64,000 nt of DNA from Metabacillus litoralis (GTDB taxonomy: Bacteria > Bacillota > Bacilli > Bacillales > Bacillaceae). Position numbers and translations under genes: made by a program. The stretch lies in assembly GCF_007994985.1 (NCBI RefSeq), contig NZ_VOQF01000006.1:413974-477973 (forward strand), given 5' to 3'. Below the pieces are notes generated by a model. That model ran no database searches. It was not told where the DNA came from and was given only the letters and a program-made list of their open reading frames with translations. Below, one piece after another: positions 1 to 9,197 of the stretch. Numbering within the stretch: the stretch's first letter is position 1; every line of letters begins with the position of its first letter.

Positions 1-343
1 GAGGCTGGGATATAAGTATTTAAGTTAATGAAAAACATGAATTATTAGGTGATATATCAATTAATCATTCGCCTAATAGTCCGGGTTTTTATTTGCTGTC
101 ATCAATAGATTTTTTGTTTTTGCATACTAATTCTAAGAACTAGTGGAATGGAGCGGAAGACACTCGGGCACCTACTTAGAATTGAGGAAAGGCTGAGACC
201 CCGCAGGCATGCCGAGGAGGCTCAGCTTCCTCCCCGGCGAATGGAGTGTCTGCAGCGCAATGGAACGAACTTGTTTCTTTCAGCTTAATGAATTTAGATT
301 TATTCGTCTTTCTGTATAAGTTCTTCACTGATGTCCTAACCTC
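1..343 (+). repeat. Dispersed repeat family A, copy A1
   Basis: About 340-bp repeat with inverted ends: GAGGCTGGGATATAA at 1-15 against GATGTCCTAACCTC at 330-343. A first module (about 38-90) carries ATTAGG and CCTAAT arms, followed by a T-rich stretch. A second module (about 142-270) folds on itself: outer arms GACACTC (159-165) and GAGTGTC (244-250), inner arms GAGGAA/TTCCTC (184-189, 227-232) and CTGAG/CTCAG (193-197, 221-225). It lies just downstream of cls. Its left edge coincides with the window start, so flanking DNA cannot be checked. Other copies lie near 25.9, 26.3, 40.0, 54.2 and 57.9 kb. Confidence 0.8.
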
Positions 344-355
344 TACCACTCTCTT

Positions 356-1867
356 CTAAAGCATTGGTGACATTAACCGGGCAGTTGATTCAAATAGCTT
401 CTTCATGATTGACCTTTTGGAAAACTCATCCATAATAATTTCCCTAGATTCATCAATGTCCTTTATATACTCATTAACCAATGTTTGTGTACTTCCTGTT
501 CGATACAGAAAAGCATTCACCTCGAAATTCAAATGAAAGCTTCTCATATCCATATTAGCGGTACCGATTGAAGCCAGCTCATAATCCACAATCACAATTT
601 TACTATGCATAAATCCTTTTTCGTATTCATAAACCTTTGCACCAGCATCAAGGAGCTCTGGAAAATATGACCTTGAAGCATAGTATACAATCTTCTTATC
701 AGGTCTTTTGGGCACCATTAATCGAACATCAATTCCACTAAGTGCCGCAACCTTTAGTGCACTTAAGATATCTTCATCAGGAACAAAATAGGGAGATGCA
801 ATCCAGACTGATTCTTTAGCGGAAACAATCATTGAGAAGAATAAATTCTTAATCACATCCCACTTATTATCTGGACCTCCAGCTATTAGCTGAACACCTC
901 CAGTTTCCTCTATTTCTGCAGCTGGTGAAGATAAATATGTATCAGATAAAAGCTTCTTATCTGTCATATAGTACCAATCTTGTAAAAAAATCATTTGAAG
1001 AGTTCTTACAGCCTCACCTTTAACTAGTAAGTGGGTATCACGCCAATAACCAAAATAACTGTCTTTACCAAGATACTCATCACCAACATTTAAGCCACCT
1101 ACAAAACCAACTGACCCATCAATAACAATGATCTTCCGATGATTACGAAAGTTAATTTTGTTATTTAAAAACGGAATTTTCACAGGTAAAAAAGATACTG
1201 TTTCAATTCCAGCCTTTTTCATATCTTTTATAAAATCTTTAGAAAGCTTCCAACATCCAACAGCATCATATAAAAATCTAACCTCAACACCAGCTTTTGC
1301 TTTTTCAATTAAAAGATTTTTCAGCTGTTGTCCAACTTCATCATTTCTAACAATATAATATTCAAGATGAATATGATGCTTCGCTCTCTTTAACTCCTGA
1401 AAAATATGTTCAAAAGTCTCATTTCCATCAGTGAGTGCTTTTGTTTTTGTAGCAAATGATATTGGACTATGCCCTAACCGATGTGCTAGCTTAAATAATA
1501 ATTGCTGGTGATTGCCCATATGATTTATTTTATCTTGATATGAGCTTTGATTACCTTCAATTTCTAAAAAAGCCTTTTCATCCGTTAATGCTTTCTTTTC
1601 AAATAATCTTCTCTTCTTAATGTTTCTCCCAAAAAATAAATAAAAGAAAAAACCTACCAGTGGAAATCCACCAAGTACAACCAACCATGTGATTGTATGT
1701 GAGGGATGACGATTTTCAAGAAAGATAACAATACAGATAAAGATAATAGACAGCGTAAAAAGTACACTGAATGTACCAACAATCCAATCTCCCCATAGGT
1801 TTTTTGTTATTAAAATAATGGAAGCAATTACTGTAATAAATAATAGTAAACGGAATGTATACCTCAT
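356..1867 (-). CDS. cls: Cardiolipin synthase
   Basis: Phospholipase-D-superfamily cardiolipin synthase, 503 aa, a usual length for Firmicute Cls enzymes. The family condenses two phosphatidylglycerol molecules into cardiolipin and glycerol at the inner membrane face. Two hydrophobic segments in the first 75 residues anchor it. The two HKD motifs are visible: NFRNHRKIIVIDG in the middle and FMHSKIVIVD near the C-terminus, each followed by the usual glycine/asparagine stretch (GGLNVGDEY, GTANMDMRS). AAGGTG precedes the ATG by a normal distance. It lies downstream of mecA on the same strand, behind a terminator at 2105-2137, so it probably has its own promoter in the 345-bp gap. In B. subtilis coiA follows mecA here. 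Bacilli usually carry more than one cls paralogue, so which one this is cannot be told. Confidence 0.93.
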   Translation of the reverse strand: MRYTFRLLLFITVIASIILITKNLWGDWIVGTFSVLFTLSIIFICIVIFLENRHPSHTITWLVVLGGFPLVGFFFYLFFGRNIKKRRLFEKKALTDEKAFLEIEGNQSSYQDKINHMGNHQQLLFKLAHRLGHSPISFATKTKALTDGNETFEHIFQELKRAKHHIHLEYYIVRNDEVGQQLKNLLIEKAKAGVEVRFLYDAVGCWKLSKDFIKDMKKAGIETVSFLPVKIPFLNNKINFRNHRKIIVIDGSVGFVGGLNVGDEYLGKDSYFGYWRDTHLLVKGEAVRTLQMIFLQDWYYMTDKKLLSDTYLSSPAAEIEETGGVQLIAGGPDNKWDVIKNLFFSMIVSAKESVWIASPYFVPDEDILSALKVAALSGIDVRLMVPKRPDKKIVYYASRSYFPELLDAGAKVYEYEKGFMHSKIVIVDYELASIGTANMDMRSFHLNFEVNAFLYRTGSTQTLVNEYIKDIDESREIIMDEFSKRSIMKKLFESTARLMSPML

Positions 1868-2104
1868 ACTTTTTCACCTTACTTTATTTTTAGTCTTACT
1901 TCCCTTTTTATCTCTTGCTTAAACTTTGCTGCATTTAACACATCAAAGTAGACAGCACAGTATAAAGCATGGTGATATTCTTTTTTCACATTCTAGAACC
2001 TCTTATCTAAAATTACTATTTCCATCACATTAGGTTTATTAAATAGACCTTATTTATGGAATTTTGTCCTCGGATTGTAAATAACAATAATATTTCCCAT
2101 GTTC

Positions 2105-2137
2105 AAAAAAAAATACCGATTCATTTAGAAATCGGCT
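2105..2137 (-). terminator. Terminator of mecA
   Basis: On the minus strand an AGCCGATT / AATCGGT stem with a short loop is followed by a run of nine T. It lies about 75 bp past the mecA stop. The rest of the 345-bp gap between mecA and cls (1868-2212) is AT-rich; I see no further gene in it. Confidence 0.8.
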
Positions 2138-2212
2138 ATAGTATAAAGTATATTTATTTTATTGAAAACTTTTTTTCGTTTTTGATTACTCTGCAAAAGT
2201 CTCACAAATATA

Positions 2213-2884
2213 TTACGAAAAATGTTTCTTAATTATAGTTAGTGCATGGTCTTTTGCAATTAAATTACCATACTCCTCAAGACGATGAATCGTTACTCTT
2301 GATTCCTGTCCGTATTCAAGGATAATACTTAATGTATTTTCAATTTCCTCATCACTAACTTCATCTTCAAACTCTACATAAACATAGTAGTTTTTATCTA
2401 GAGAATATAAATGATTCGTCATACCACCTAACAACGAATATTTAGATAGAGAAATAACATTTTCAAAATCATTAAATTTAATAACAAATTGAAGCTGTTG
2501 CTCTAACTCTTCTATTTGTTCATCCTTCGAATCACTGGATTTATTAAAATGGTGATCTAACAAGGATTCAATATTTTCATCAACCGGAAGCTCTTTCAAC
2601 TTTTCATCTGAAATTGGAAGCTCGAGCTTTTGGCCATCCTTTGAAACCTGTGCCTTTGTTACAATAACCTCAAGACCTTTATCTAGTGCTTGAACTTGAA
2701 TCCAGAGTGGACCTTCAACCATGAACTCTTCCTCTTCATGTACTTCATCCATCATTTCCCAGAAAAGTTCTTCACTTCGATCTCGATTGTACCAAATTTC
2801 CTCACGATCAAATCCACGCTCTTCTATATCCATATACGAAATATAAAACTTTACAGTATTATCGTTAATACGTTCGATTTCCAT
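2213..2884 (-). CDS. mecA: Adaptor protein MecA
   Basis: MecA, the adaptor that delivers ComK, ComS and other substrates to the ClpC-ClpP protease and also stimulates ClpC assembly. It is 223 aa against about 218 in B. subtilis. The N-terminal substrate-binding domain starts MEIERINDNTVKFYISY, close to the family. A very acidic linker (about residues 115-130) is followed by the C-terminal ClpC-binding domain with the conserved YVEFEDEVSDEEIE-type segment. The start is supported by GGGAAGG upstream of the ATG. Its position two genes from spxA is the B. subtilis arrangement, and Spx is itself degraded by ClpXP. It has its own terminator. Confidence 0.95.
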   Translation of the reverse strand: MEIERINDNTVKFYISYMDIEERGFDREEIWYNRDRSEELFWEMMDEVHEEEEFMVEGPLWIQVQALDKGLEVIVTKAQVSKDGQKLELPISDEKLKELPVDENIESLLDHHFNKSSDSKDEQIEELEQQLQFVIKFNDFENVISLSKYSLLGGMTNHLYSLDKNYYVYVEFEDEVSDEEIENTLSIILEYGQESRVTIHRLEEYGNLIAKDHALTIIKKHFS

Positions 2885-3223
2885 TTCTCAACCTTCCCTT
2901 CTGTATAAGATGTTGAAGGGACAACCCCCTCTAAAAGGTAGTTGTACTTTACTACACTTTACCCAAACATGTAAAGATTTAATCAATGGTAAAGTGAGTT
3001 TCAGCATCCCTAAATAGTAGATCATCTGCTGAGCTATTAAAAAACCTTCAAGTATGAAGCAATCTTGTACTCCTATTTTATGATAAAAAGGTCGTAAATG
3101 AAATAAAAAAACTCTGAATTTATAAAAACAGTTGTTTTACCTATATGAATTCTCCATCATAATTTATGATTACTCTCATATAATTGTACGAGCAGTGAAA
3201 AAGCTGAAAGAGGGTATAACTTT
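2885..3223. other. Divergent intergenic region mecA / TerC
   Basis: 339 bp between two divergent genes. It must carry both promoters, but no clear -35/-10 pair stands out. I looked for the manganese-sensing yybP-ykoY riboswitch that often precedes terC genes and did not find its conserved core. No small gene with a ribosome binding site was found. Confidence 0.5.
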
Positions 3224-3898
3224 ATGGAACAAGATTTCTTACTATCACTATTAGTCATTATAGGAATTGATCTCGTGCTTGGCGCAGATAATGCAGTTGT
3301 AATCGCAATGGCATGTCGAAATTTACCTGTTATTCAGCGGAACAAAGCAATTATTTTTGGTACTGTACTCGCAATTATTATAAGAATCCTCATTACTTTA
3401 ATTGCTGTGTATTTATTAAATGTCCCATTTTTACAGCTAATCGGAGGGATTTTCCTTCTATATATTGCTTTCCATCTCATTGTAGGAAAAGACGATGATT
3501 CTAATAAAATAAAAAGTCACTCTTCTTTATGGAAAGCTGTACAAACCATTGTTGTAGCAGATTTATTAATGGGCTTTGATAACGTAGTTGCCGTAGCTGG
3601 AGCCGCACAGGGGCACATGTTACTTGTTGCTATAGGTTTATTCATCTCAATTCCAATTATTATTTGGGGAAGTAAATTGATCCTTGTATTATTAACAAAA
3701 TATCCTATTCTGATATATGTTGGAGGAGGCTTATTATCATTTACTGCAGGGAAGATGATGGTAGGTGAGAATAAACTACAGTCATTATTTATGACACATC
3801 AATACTTAGCATATAGTTTACCATTTTTAACAACAGCATTTGTGCTTTTGGCAGGTATTCTATATCACCAACTAATAAATCTACAAACAAATAAATAA
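3224..3898 (+). CDS. yjbE: TerC-family membrane protein (YjbE-like manganese exporter)
   Basis: Integral membrane protein of the TerC family, 224 aa with about seven hydrophobic helices. Members of this family in Bacillus export Mn2+, some of it to metallate secreted enzymes. The two diagnostic acidic membrane motifs are present: GIDLVLGADNAVVIA near residue 14 and DLLMGFDNVVAVAGA near residue 110. These hold the metal-coordinating Asp and Asn residues of the family. GAGGG precedes the ATG at a slightly long spacing. It is convergent with spxA and shares a hairpin terminator with it. The name follows B. subtilis yjbE, which sits between spxA and mecA; the metal exported is inferred from the family. 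Confidence 0.88.
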   Translation: MEQDFLLSLLVIIGIDLVLGADNAVVIAMACRNLPVIQRNKAIIFGTVLAIIIRILITLIAVYLLNVPFLQLIGGIFLLYIAFHLIVGKDDDSNKIKSHSSLWKAVQTIVVADLLMGFDNVVAVAGAAQGHMLLVAIGLFISIPIIIWGSKLILVLLTKYPILIYVGGGLLSFTAGKMMVGENKLQSLFMTHQYLAYSLPFLTTAFVLLAGILYHQLINLQTNK

Positions 3899-3954
3899 AC
3901 ACATAATACTTAATGACTTCAGCCCTTTTCCAAATAAGAAACTATATAAAATAT

Positions 3955-3991
3955 GAAAAAGGCAGACTCTTTTATAAGAATTTGCCTTTTC
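3955..3991. terminator. Bidirectional terminator between TerC gene and spxA
   Basis: Stem AAAAGGCA / TGCCTTTT around an 18-nt loop, with A and T runs on both flanks. It can stop the TerC transcript on plus and the spxA transcript on minus. Confidence 0.75.
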
Positions 3992-3997
3992 TACTAG

Positions 3998-4393
3998 TTA
4001 ATTCACTAAACGTTGAGCTTCTCTTAATTGATAAGTACGAACACGACGTGGTAGGAAACGACGAATCTCATCTTCATTATATCCTACTTGTAGTCTTTTC
4101 TCGTCGATAATAATAGGGCGACGAAGAAGACCAGGATTTTCTTGAATTAAGTTATATAAATCTTGTAAAGGTAATGTTTCTAAGTTTATATTTAACTTTT
4201 GGAAAATTTTTGAACGAGTCGAGATAATTTCATCTGTTCCATCTTCAGTCATTCTCAAAATTTCTTTTATTTCTTGAATTGTTAAAGGTTCAGAGAAGAT
4301 ATTTCGCTCAATATATGGAATGTCGTGTTCTTCTAACCAAGCTTTAGCTTTTCTACATGAAGTACAACTTGGTGACGTATATAGTGTAACCAT
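3998..4393 (-). CDS. spxA: Transcriptional regulator Spx
   Basis: Spx, the thiol-stress regulator that binds the alpha subunit C-terminal domain of RNA polymerase, activating thioredoxin and thiol genes and blocking other activators. It is 131 aa, the standard length. The CxxC redox switch is seen as SPSCTSCRK (Cys10, Cys13), the same active-site layout as ArsC-like proteins, and the family segment [19 protein letters not shown] is intact. A ribosome binding site (GAGTGAAGGA) precedes the ATG. The gene yjbC lies upstream on the same strand with a 279-bp gap, room for separate spx promoters as in B. subtilis. The C-terminus differs in length from that of B. subtilis and may affect ClpXP recognition. 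Confidence 0.96.
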   Translation of the reverse strand: MVTLYTSPSCTSCRKAKAWLEEHDIPYIERNIFSEPLTIQEIKEILRMTEDGTDEIISTRSKIFQKLNINLETLPLQDLYNLIQENPGLLRRPIIIDEKRLQVGYNEDEIRRFLPRRVRTYQLREAQRLVN

Positions 4394-4672
4394 TATCCTT
4401 CACTCCTCTAATTATAGAATGAGTTTTCATAAAGAAAAGTATATAAAATTGAAATTACTTTAAATAAGAAATCTCTAAATTGATTATACTATAAAAAAGT
4501 AAGTATGCATATAGATTTTATGTTAAAAGTATGACAAATCGATTACATTACTAATTCACTTAAGTAAATCACTATTTGACTATACAGTCATTTTTTTGTC
4601 TTTTTAGTCAAAATTAAGGAAAATAGATCAAATTTTGTCTTATCATTGTCAATTACCATCTCATTTTCTCAA

Positions 4673-5257
4673 TTAACTTAAATCTTTAAATAGGTCATTA
4701 TTATCATTCTTAGAGTCATTATTAATTGTTAATACATCATCAACTGGCTGATACGAATCACCGTAAAGCTCTTTATCCTTAAAGGTATGAATGAGTTTAT
4801 ATGTTTGTTTCATCGCATCATAAACCTGTTCTTCTGATTCATTATTTGGGGCCCAATAAAGAATCTCCATTTTATTTACTTCATTTGTTGCAAGAGATCG
4901 ACGTTCATAGCCTATAGAAGTAGCATGCTTAAATCCTTCTCTTTGATAAAATTTCAATCGTTTTTCTGAGTCAGTATCTTCGTAATTAACTGGTTCTACT
5001 TCTAAAATGATTGGTTTCCTCTTTTTCTTGAGCTTCTCAATTAATTTGTTTCCTAGCCCTTCACCACGTGCGTCTTTTGAGACAAAAATATAATCAATAA
5101 ACACAAAATCATCAAGTTCTACATACATCATTACATGATGCTTACCTTCATCTTTATGATATATATCTCCTTTTTCCTTAAGTAAAATCTCTAAGTGTTC
5201 TTTAGATTTCATTTCTTCTATGGGAAAATACTGATTGAGTTTTTCATACCAATTCAT
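4673..5257 (-). CDS. yjbC: GNAT-family acetyltransferase YjbC
   Basis: GNAT N-acetyltransferase, 194 aa, syntenic with B. subtilis yjbC, which lies immediately upstream of spxA and is co-transcribed with it. The acetyl-CoA motif is visible around residues 60-80: FVSKDARGEGLGNKLIEKL, with the R-G-x-G-L-G turn. The last 30 residues are rich in Asn, Asp and Lys and probably disordered. The substrate is unknown. In B. subtilis yjbC is linked to stress and to pathways that raise Spx level, so the pairing here fits a shared role, but that is inference. AAGGGAG at a good spacing supports the start. Confidence 0.85.
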   Translation of the reverse strand: MNWYEKLNQYFPIEEMKSKEHLEILLKEKGDIYHKDEGKHHVMMYVELDDFVFIDYIFVSKDARGEGLGNKLIEKLKKKRKPIILEVEPVNYEDTDSEKRLKFYQREGFKHATSIGYERRSLATNEVNKMEILYWAPNNESEEQVYDAMKQTYKLIHTFKDKELYGDSYQPVDDVLTINNDSKNDNNDLFKDLS

Positions 5258-5662
5258 TGATCTACTCCCTTGTTCGAATTTACACTACTAAGTTCTCCCA
5301 CAATTATGTATACCCTGCTTTTTTTAGTATTAAACTTGGTAAATTTTTTATTTTGGCTTTGTTTTATTCTTTTGTTGATTTTCTTTACTGGTATTTGCAT
5401 CCTAGGAATAAAATGAATCCCTATTTCCAAAACCAATTTCCCTAAGTACGAGCACCTGTAGGACCCTTTGACACGCTTCTCTAAACAGTTTCTCATGCCT
5501 TTATTACTAAAATAAACAAAGTGTTAAGAGCAAGCCAATATTAAGCTTTAACATCATTTAAATGGAGGTCGAACTACATATATGGTTCCCTTCATCATTG
5601 GTAAAATTATCTGTTGTTTTTTTAATGTAGATACTAAATGAACACCAAGAAATGAAGATAAT
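5258..5662. other. Intergenic region upstream of yjbC
   Basis: About 400 bp with short open frames on both strands but no ribosome binding site or family resemblance in any of them. It probably holds the promoter of yjbC. Confidence 0.4.
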
Positions 5663-5699
5663 AAAAAAACGCTTGGGCTATGACTGACCCAAACGCTTC
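5663..5699 (-). terminator. Terminator of the DUF4015 gene
   Basis: On minus, AAGCGTTTGGG pairs with CCCAAGCGTT (11 pairs including G-U) and is followed by seven T. It lies 30 bp past the stop of the gene at 5729. Confidence 0.85.
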
Positions 5700-5728
5700 T
5701 ATACATATTCTTACTATTACTTTTATTT

Positions 5729-6946
5729 TTAATTAACGGGTGTGTAATCAACTCCAGTTGAATAGGTATTTCCTGCATTCCATAGTAAAAATTCTTTAAT
5801 ACCATGTTCATTCAAAGCCCTAATTTGATCTTGTACCTCTTCCTTGCCATAAGATTGATAATTACCACTTCCTAAATATGATGCAGTAAAGTCTTGCAAC
5901 CATGGTCTTGAGGTTGGTTTGTTTGTGAGTTCATTTAGCTTTTGAATTTCTAATTTTGCGTATTCGCTAACAAGTTTATATGGCTCTAGATCAGGTTTTG
6001 CAATACCAAAATATGAAGTCCAATGACTTGGATAAATCATTGATGAAATAACATCAACATGCTCTGATATTTTTGAGAAATTTTGTCCAATGCCTGGTGC
6101 CTCCTTTAAAGTTGCTGTATATCCAAATATATCTACAGAAACTTCTACTCCGTAAGGCTCTAATTTTTTCTTAGCATATGAAACAAAATCAGTCACAGCA
6201 GTTACACGTTTTTGTACATTATCTTGCTTATCATCACCATATTTCCCTTTACTATAAACTAGCTTATCATCACGTCGTTCAAATCCCTCTGGAAACCGTA
6301 CATAATCAAATTGAATTTCTTCAAATCCAAGCTTGGCTGCCTCTATTGCCATATTGACGTTATACTCCCATACTTCCTCTACAAAAGGGTTAACGAACGA
6401 TTCTCCCCTACCGTTTTTCCATACCTCTGTACCTTCCTTAAATGACCATTCTGGCTTTTGATTAGCTAATTCAGTATCTTTAAACACAACAATCCTAGCA
6501 ATCGGATAGATTTGCTCTTTTTCCATTTCCTTTAATAGTTTTTTTGGATCTTTTATGTAGTTTTTTCCAATATTAAAATAAGGTGAAGCTTTATCAGGTA
6601 TATAAGTAAGATGTCCATGATCATCTTTTACATCAATAACCATTGCATTAAGCTCTGTGCTTTTTATAAGATTTTTAAGTTTTTGAAATTTCTCTCCACC
6701 TGCAGAGTGCCCTGTAACATAAATCCCTCTAACAGCATCTGGATAAGTAAATGTATAACCGGAATCATACACAAATCTAGGCATTGACTCAGGAATGCTT
6801 TTTATTTGTAGTCCTACTTTATTTTCCACATGATTTTTACTATTAATTTCTTCTTTCGTATTTGCTTCAACATCAGTAGAAATAAATAGTATAGTCGTTA
6901 GAAAAATAATGCATAAAACAAAATGTCGACTATGAAACCCCTGCAT
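5729..6946 (-). CDS. Secreted putative glycoside hydrolase (DUF4015)
   Basis: 405-aa exported protein with a signal peptide (about residues 1-28, hydrophobic core LCIIFLTTILFIS, then a VEA-type cleavage site). The rest fits the DUF4015 putative glycoside-hydrolase family, a TIM-barrel fold. Segments in order are RGIYVTGHSAGG, NAMVIDVKDDHGHLTY, QFDYVRFPEG, VSVDIFGYTA and SSMIYPSHW. The acidic residues in IDVKDD and FDYVRFPEG are candidates for catalysis by position in the barrel, which is inference. No substrate is known; a cell-wall or surface polysaccharide is plausible. GGGGGAG precedes the ATG. It stands alone between the opp operon and yjbC with its own terminator. Confidence 0.8.
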   Translation of the reverse strand: MQGFHSRHFVLCIIFLTTILFISTDVEANTKEEINSKNHVENKVGLQIKSIPESMPRFVYDSGYTFTYPDAVRGIYVTGHSAGGEKFQKLKNLIKSTELNAMVIDVKDDHGHLTYIPDKASPYFNIGKNYIKDPKKLLKEMEKEQIYPIARIVVFKDTELANQKPEWSFKEGTEVWKNGRGESFVNPFVEEVWEYNVNMAIEAAKLGFEEIQFDYVRFPEGFERRDDKLVYSKGKYGDDKQDNVQKRVTAVTDFVSYAKKKLEPYGVEVSVDIFGYTATLKEAPGIGQNFSKISEHVDVISSMIYPSHWTSYFGIAKPDLEPYKLVSEYAKLEIQKLNELTNKPTSRPWLQDFTASYLGSGNYQSYGKEEVQDQIRALNEHGIKEFLLWNAGNTYSTGVDYTPVN

Positions 6947-7147
6947 CTAATCTCCCCCAGTTTAATATTGATATCTTAAGTATAAAGAAAGAACACGTGT
7001 TAAAACTACAAATTTCGAGGTTATCCCCTACAGCTAACTATTTTATATAGTATATGCAACATTCCCTTCGGAGATTAGGACAAAACATTATATATATTTG
7101 GTATATGGTATAATGCACGAAAAATTGTTAAATTTTAATGAGTTCAT

Positions 7148-7186
7148 AAAAAAAAAATGACCAATTCAAAGTTGATTTGGTCATTT
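7148..7186 (-). terminator. Terminator of the opp operon
   Basis: On minus, AAAATGACCAA / TTGGTCATTTT with a short loop is followed by a long T run, directly after the oppF stop. Confidence 0.85.
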
Positions 7187-7193
7187 TAAGCAA

Positions 7194-8132
7194 TTAATTA
7201 GAGTATTGTTTTTTATATTGTTCAAACTCAGATAATGAGCACATAACAAAATGCCCTGGTTTTACTTCTCTAAAGTCAACATCTTCATTTGGTTGGTAAT
7301 TATGTTGACTAGGATCATATGTTTTTCTTACACGAGTACGTTCGTAATCAGGATCTGGAAGTGGAATTGCTGATAATAATGACTGAGTATAAGGGTGAAT
7401 AGGGTTATTATACAGTTCATTAGCATCTGCTAACTCAACTAACCTTCCAAAATACATAACACCAATACGATCACTGATATATTTAACCATCGAAAGGTCA
7501 TGGGCAATAAATAAATATGTTAACCCTTTTTCCTTTTGAAGTTTTTTCATTAAGTTTACAACTTGTGCTTGAATCGATACGTCAAGTGCTGAAATTGGTT
7601 CATCAGCAATGATGAATTCAGGTTCTACCGCAAGTGCTCGTGCAATACCAATACGTTGACGCTGTCCACCACTAAATTCATGTGGATAACGGTTAGCATG
7701 CTCACGGTTAAGACCTACTGTTTCTAATAATTCATATACTTTTTCTAAGCGCTCTTTTTTCGTTTTTGCCAATCCATGTATATCAATTCCTTCTGCTATA
7801 ACATCAGAAATTTTCATACGAGGATTTAAAGAAGCATAAGGATCTTGGAAGATCATTTGCATTTTACGGTTAAATGCTTTTAAATCAGACTTGGATTTTT
7901 TTCCATGTACATTGACGCCATCATAAATGACATCACCACCTGTAGCATCATATAACCTAATGATTGTACGTCCAGTTGTCGACTTCCCACAACCTGACTC
8001 ACCTACAAGTCCAAGTGTTTCACCTTTATAAATGTCAAATGAAATGTTGTCAACAGCCTTCACTTCATTAGGTTTTCCAATATTAAAATGCTGCTTTAAG
8101 TTCTTTATTTCTAGTAATTTCTCTTTTGCCAT
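7194..8132 (-). CDS. oppF: Oligopeptide ABC transporter ATP-binding protein OppF
   Basis: One of the two ATPases of the oligopeptide permease, 312 aa. Walker A GESGCGKST (about residues 43-51), signature FSGGQRQRIGIARAL and Walker B FIIADEPISALD are all intact. The C-terminal extension (from about residue 250, LSAIPLPDPDYERTR) is the family-typical tail of peptide-importer ATPases. It starts two bases after the oppD stop, with AAGGAGGGG upstream, so it is translated from the operon message. It is the last gene of oppABCDF. The Opp system imports 3-5-residue peptides; in Bacillus it also takes up Phr and competence signalling peptides. Confidence 0.95.
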   Translation of the reverse strand: MAKEKLLEIKNLKQHFNIGKPNEVKAVDNISFDIYKGETLGLVGESGCGKSTTGRTIIRLYDATGGDVIYDGVNVHGKKSKSDLKAFNRKMQMIFQDPYASLNPRMKISDVIAEGIDIHGLAKTKKERLEKVYELLETVGLNREHANRYPHEFSGGQRQRIGIARALAVEPEFIIADEPISALDVSIQAQVVNLMKKLQKEKGLTYLFIAHDLSMVKYISDRIGVMYFGRLVELADANELYNNPIHPYTQSLLSAIPLPDPDYERTRVRKTYDPSQHNYQPNEDVDFREVKPGHFVMCSLSEFEQYKKQYSN

Positions 8133-8134
8133 AA

Positions 8135-9178
8135 TTATTTCCCCTCCTTATTTTCAGGGAATTTACGTCTACGACGCTTTACAGCTTCAGGTGGCTCTAC
8201 CTTTGGCGCATCAGGGTGTAATAACCAAGTAGCAGCATAATGTGTATCAGAAACTTTATACATAGGCGGTTGCTTTTCATGATCTATTTTCATAGCAAAT
8301 TCATTACGAGCAGCAAATGCATCACCAGCTGGTGGATTCAATAAATCTGGTGGTGTACCTGGTATTGCATATAACTCAATATCATCTGATTCTAAATTAG
8401 GCATCGAACTAATTAAACCCCATGTATAAGGATGTTGCGGATTGTAGAATACTTCATCAACAGTTCCGATTTCAACAATTTTACCACCATACATAACCGC
8501 AACACGATCAGCTACGTTTGCCACAACTCCAAGGTCATGAGTGATGAAAATAATTGATGTATCGATTTTCTTTTGTAAATCTTTCATTAATTCAAGAATT
8601 TGTGCTTGAATCGTAACATCTAATGCCGTTGTTGGTTCATCTGCAATTAAAACCTTTGGATTACATGCAAGTGCAATCGCAATAACAACCCTTTGTCTCA
8701 TACCACCAGAAAACTGGTGAGGGTACTGATTGAAACGTGCTTCAGGTTGCGGTATACCAACTAAACGTAATAAATCAATAGCACGATCTTTTGCAGCTGA
8801 TTTACTTAAGTTTTGATGTTTAACAATTGGTTCCATAATTTGCTTACCAATTTTCATCGTTGGGTTTAAAGATGTCATTGGATCCTGAAAGATCATTGAA
8901 ATATCTTTCCCGCGAATTTTCTGCATAGCCTTATTATTAAGCTGTGCAAGATTTTTATCATCAAATAAGATTTCTCCTGCCTTAATTTCTGAATTAGATT
9001 CAGGTAAAAGGCGCATAATTGATTTAGTTGTTACAGATTTACCAGATCCTGACTCACCAACAATAGCAAGTGTTTCTCCTTTGTATAAGTCAAAGTTTAC
9101 GCCACGGATAGCCTGTACTTCTCCTCCAAAAGTATGAAACGAAATGTGTAAATCCTTCACCTCTAATATTTTTTCCAT
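8135..9178 (-). CDS. oppD: Oligopeptide ABC transporter ATP-binding protein OppD
   Basis: Second ATPase of the permease, 347 aa. Walker A GESGSGKSVTT, signature FSGGMRQRVVIAIAL and Walker B VLIADEPTTALD are intact. The C-terminal peptide-transporter domain carries PGTPPDLLNPPAGDAFAARN, but this segment usually has a Cys cluster binding an Fe-S centre in some homologues, and here the Cys residues are absent (CAFAPRC-type replaced by DAFAARN). The tail is basic (VKRRRRKFP). It lies between oppC (19 bp upstream) and oppF (2 bp downstream) and forms the ATPase heterodimer with OppF. Confidence 0.95.
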   Translation of the reverse strand: MEKILEVKDLHISFHTFGGEVQAIRGVNFDLYKGETLAIVGESGSGKSVTTKSIMRLLPESNSEIKAGEILFDDKNLAQLNNKAMQKIRGKDISMIFQDPMTSLNPTMKIGKQIMEPIVKHQNLSKSAAKDRAIDLLRLVGIPQPEARFNQYPHQFSGGMRQRVVIAIALACNPKVLIADEPTTALDVTIQAQILELMKDLQKKIDTSIIFITHDLGVVANVADRVAVMYGGKIVEIGTVDEVFYNPQHPYTWGLISSMPNLESDDIELYAIPGTPPDLLNPPAGDAFAARNEFAMKIDHEKQPPMYKVSDTHYAATWLLHPDAPKVEPPEAVKRRRRKFPENKEGK

Positions 9179-9197
9179 GATCTATTCACCTACCTTT

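Noticed and set aside
2885..3223. Possible yybP-ykoY manganese riboswitch upstream of the TerC gene
   Set aside because: The conserved core of that riboswitch is not present in this region; only AT-rich DNA is seen.
3913..4110. 65-codon plus-strand open frame after the TerC gene
   Set aside because: It is the antisense shadow of spxA and covers the shared terminator.
5254..5496. 80-codon minus-strand open frame upstream of yjbC
   Set aside because: No ribosome binding site and no family features; it overlaps the promoter region of yjbC.
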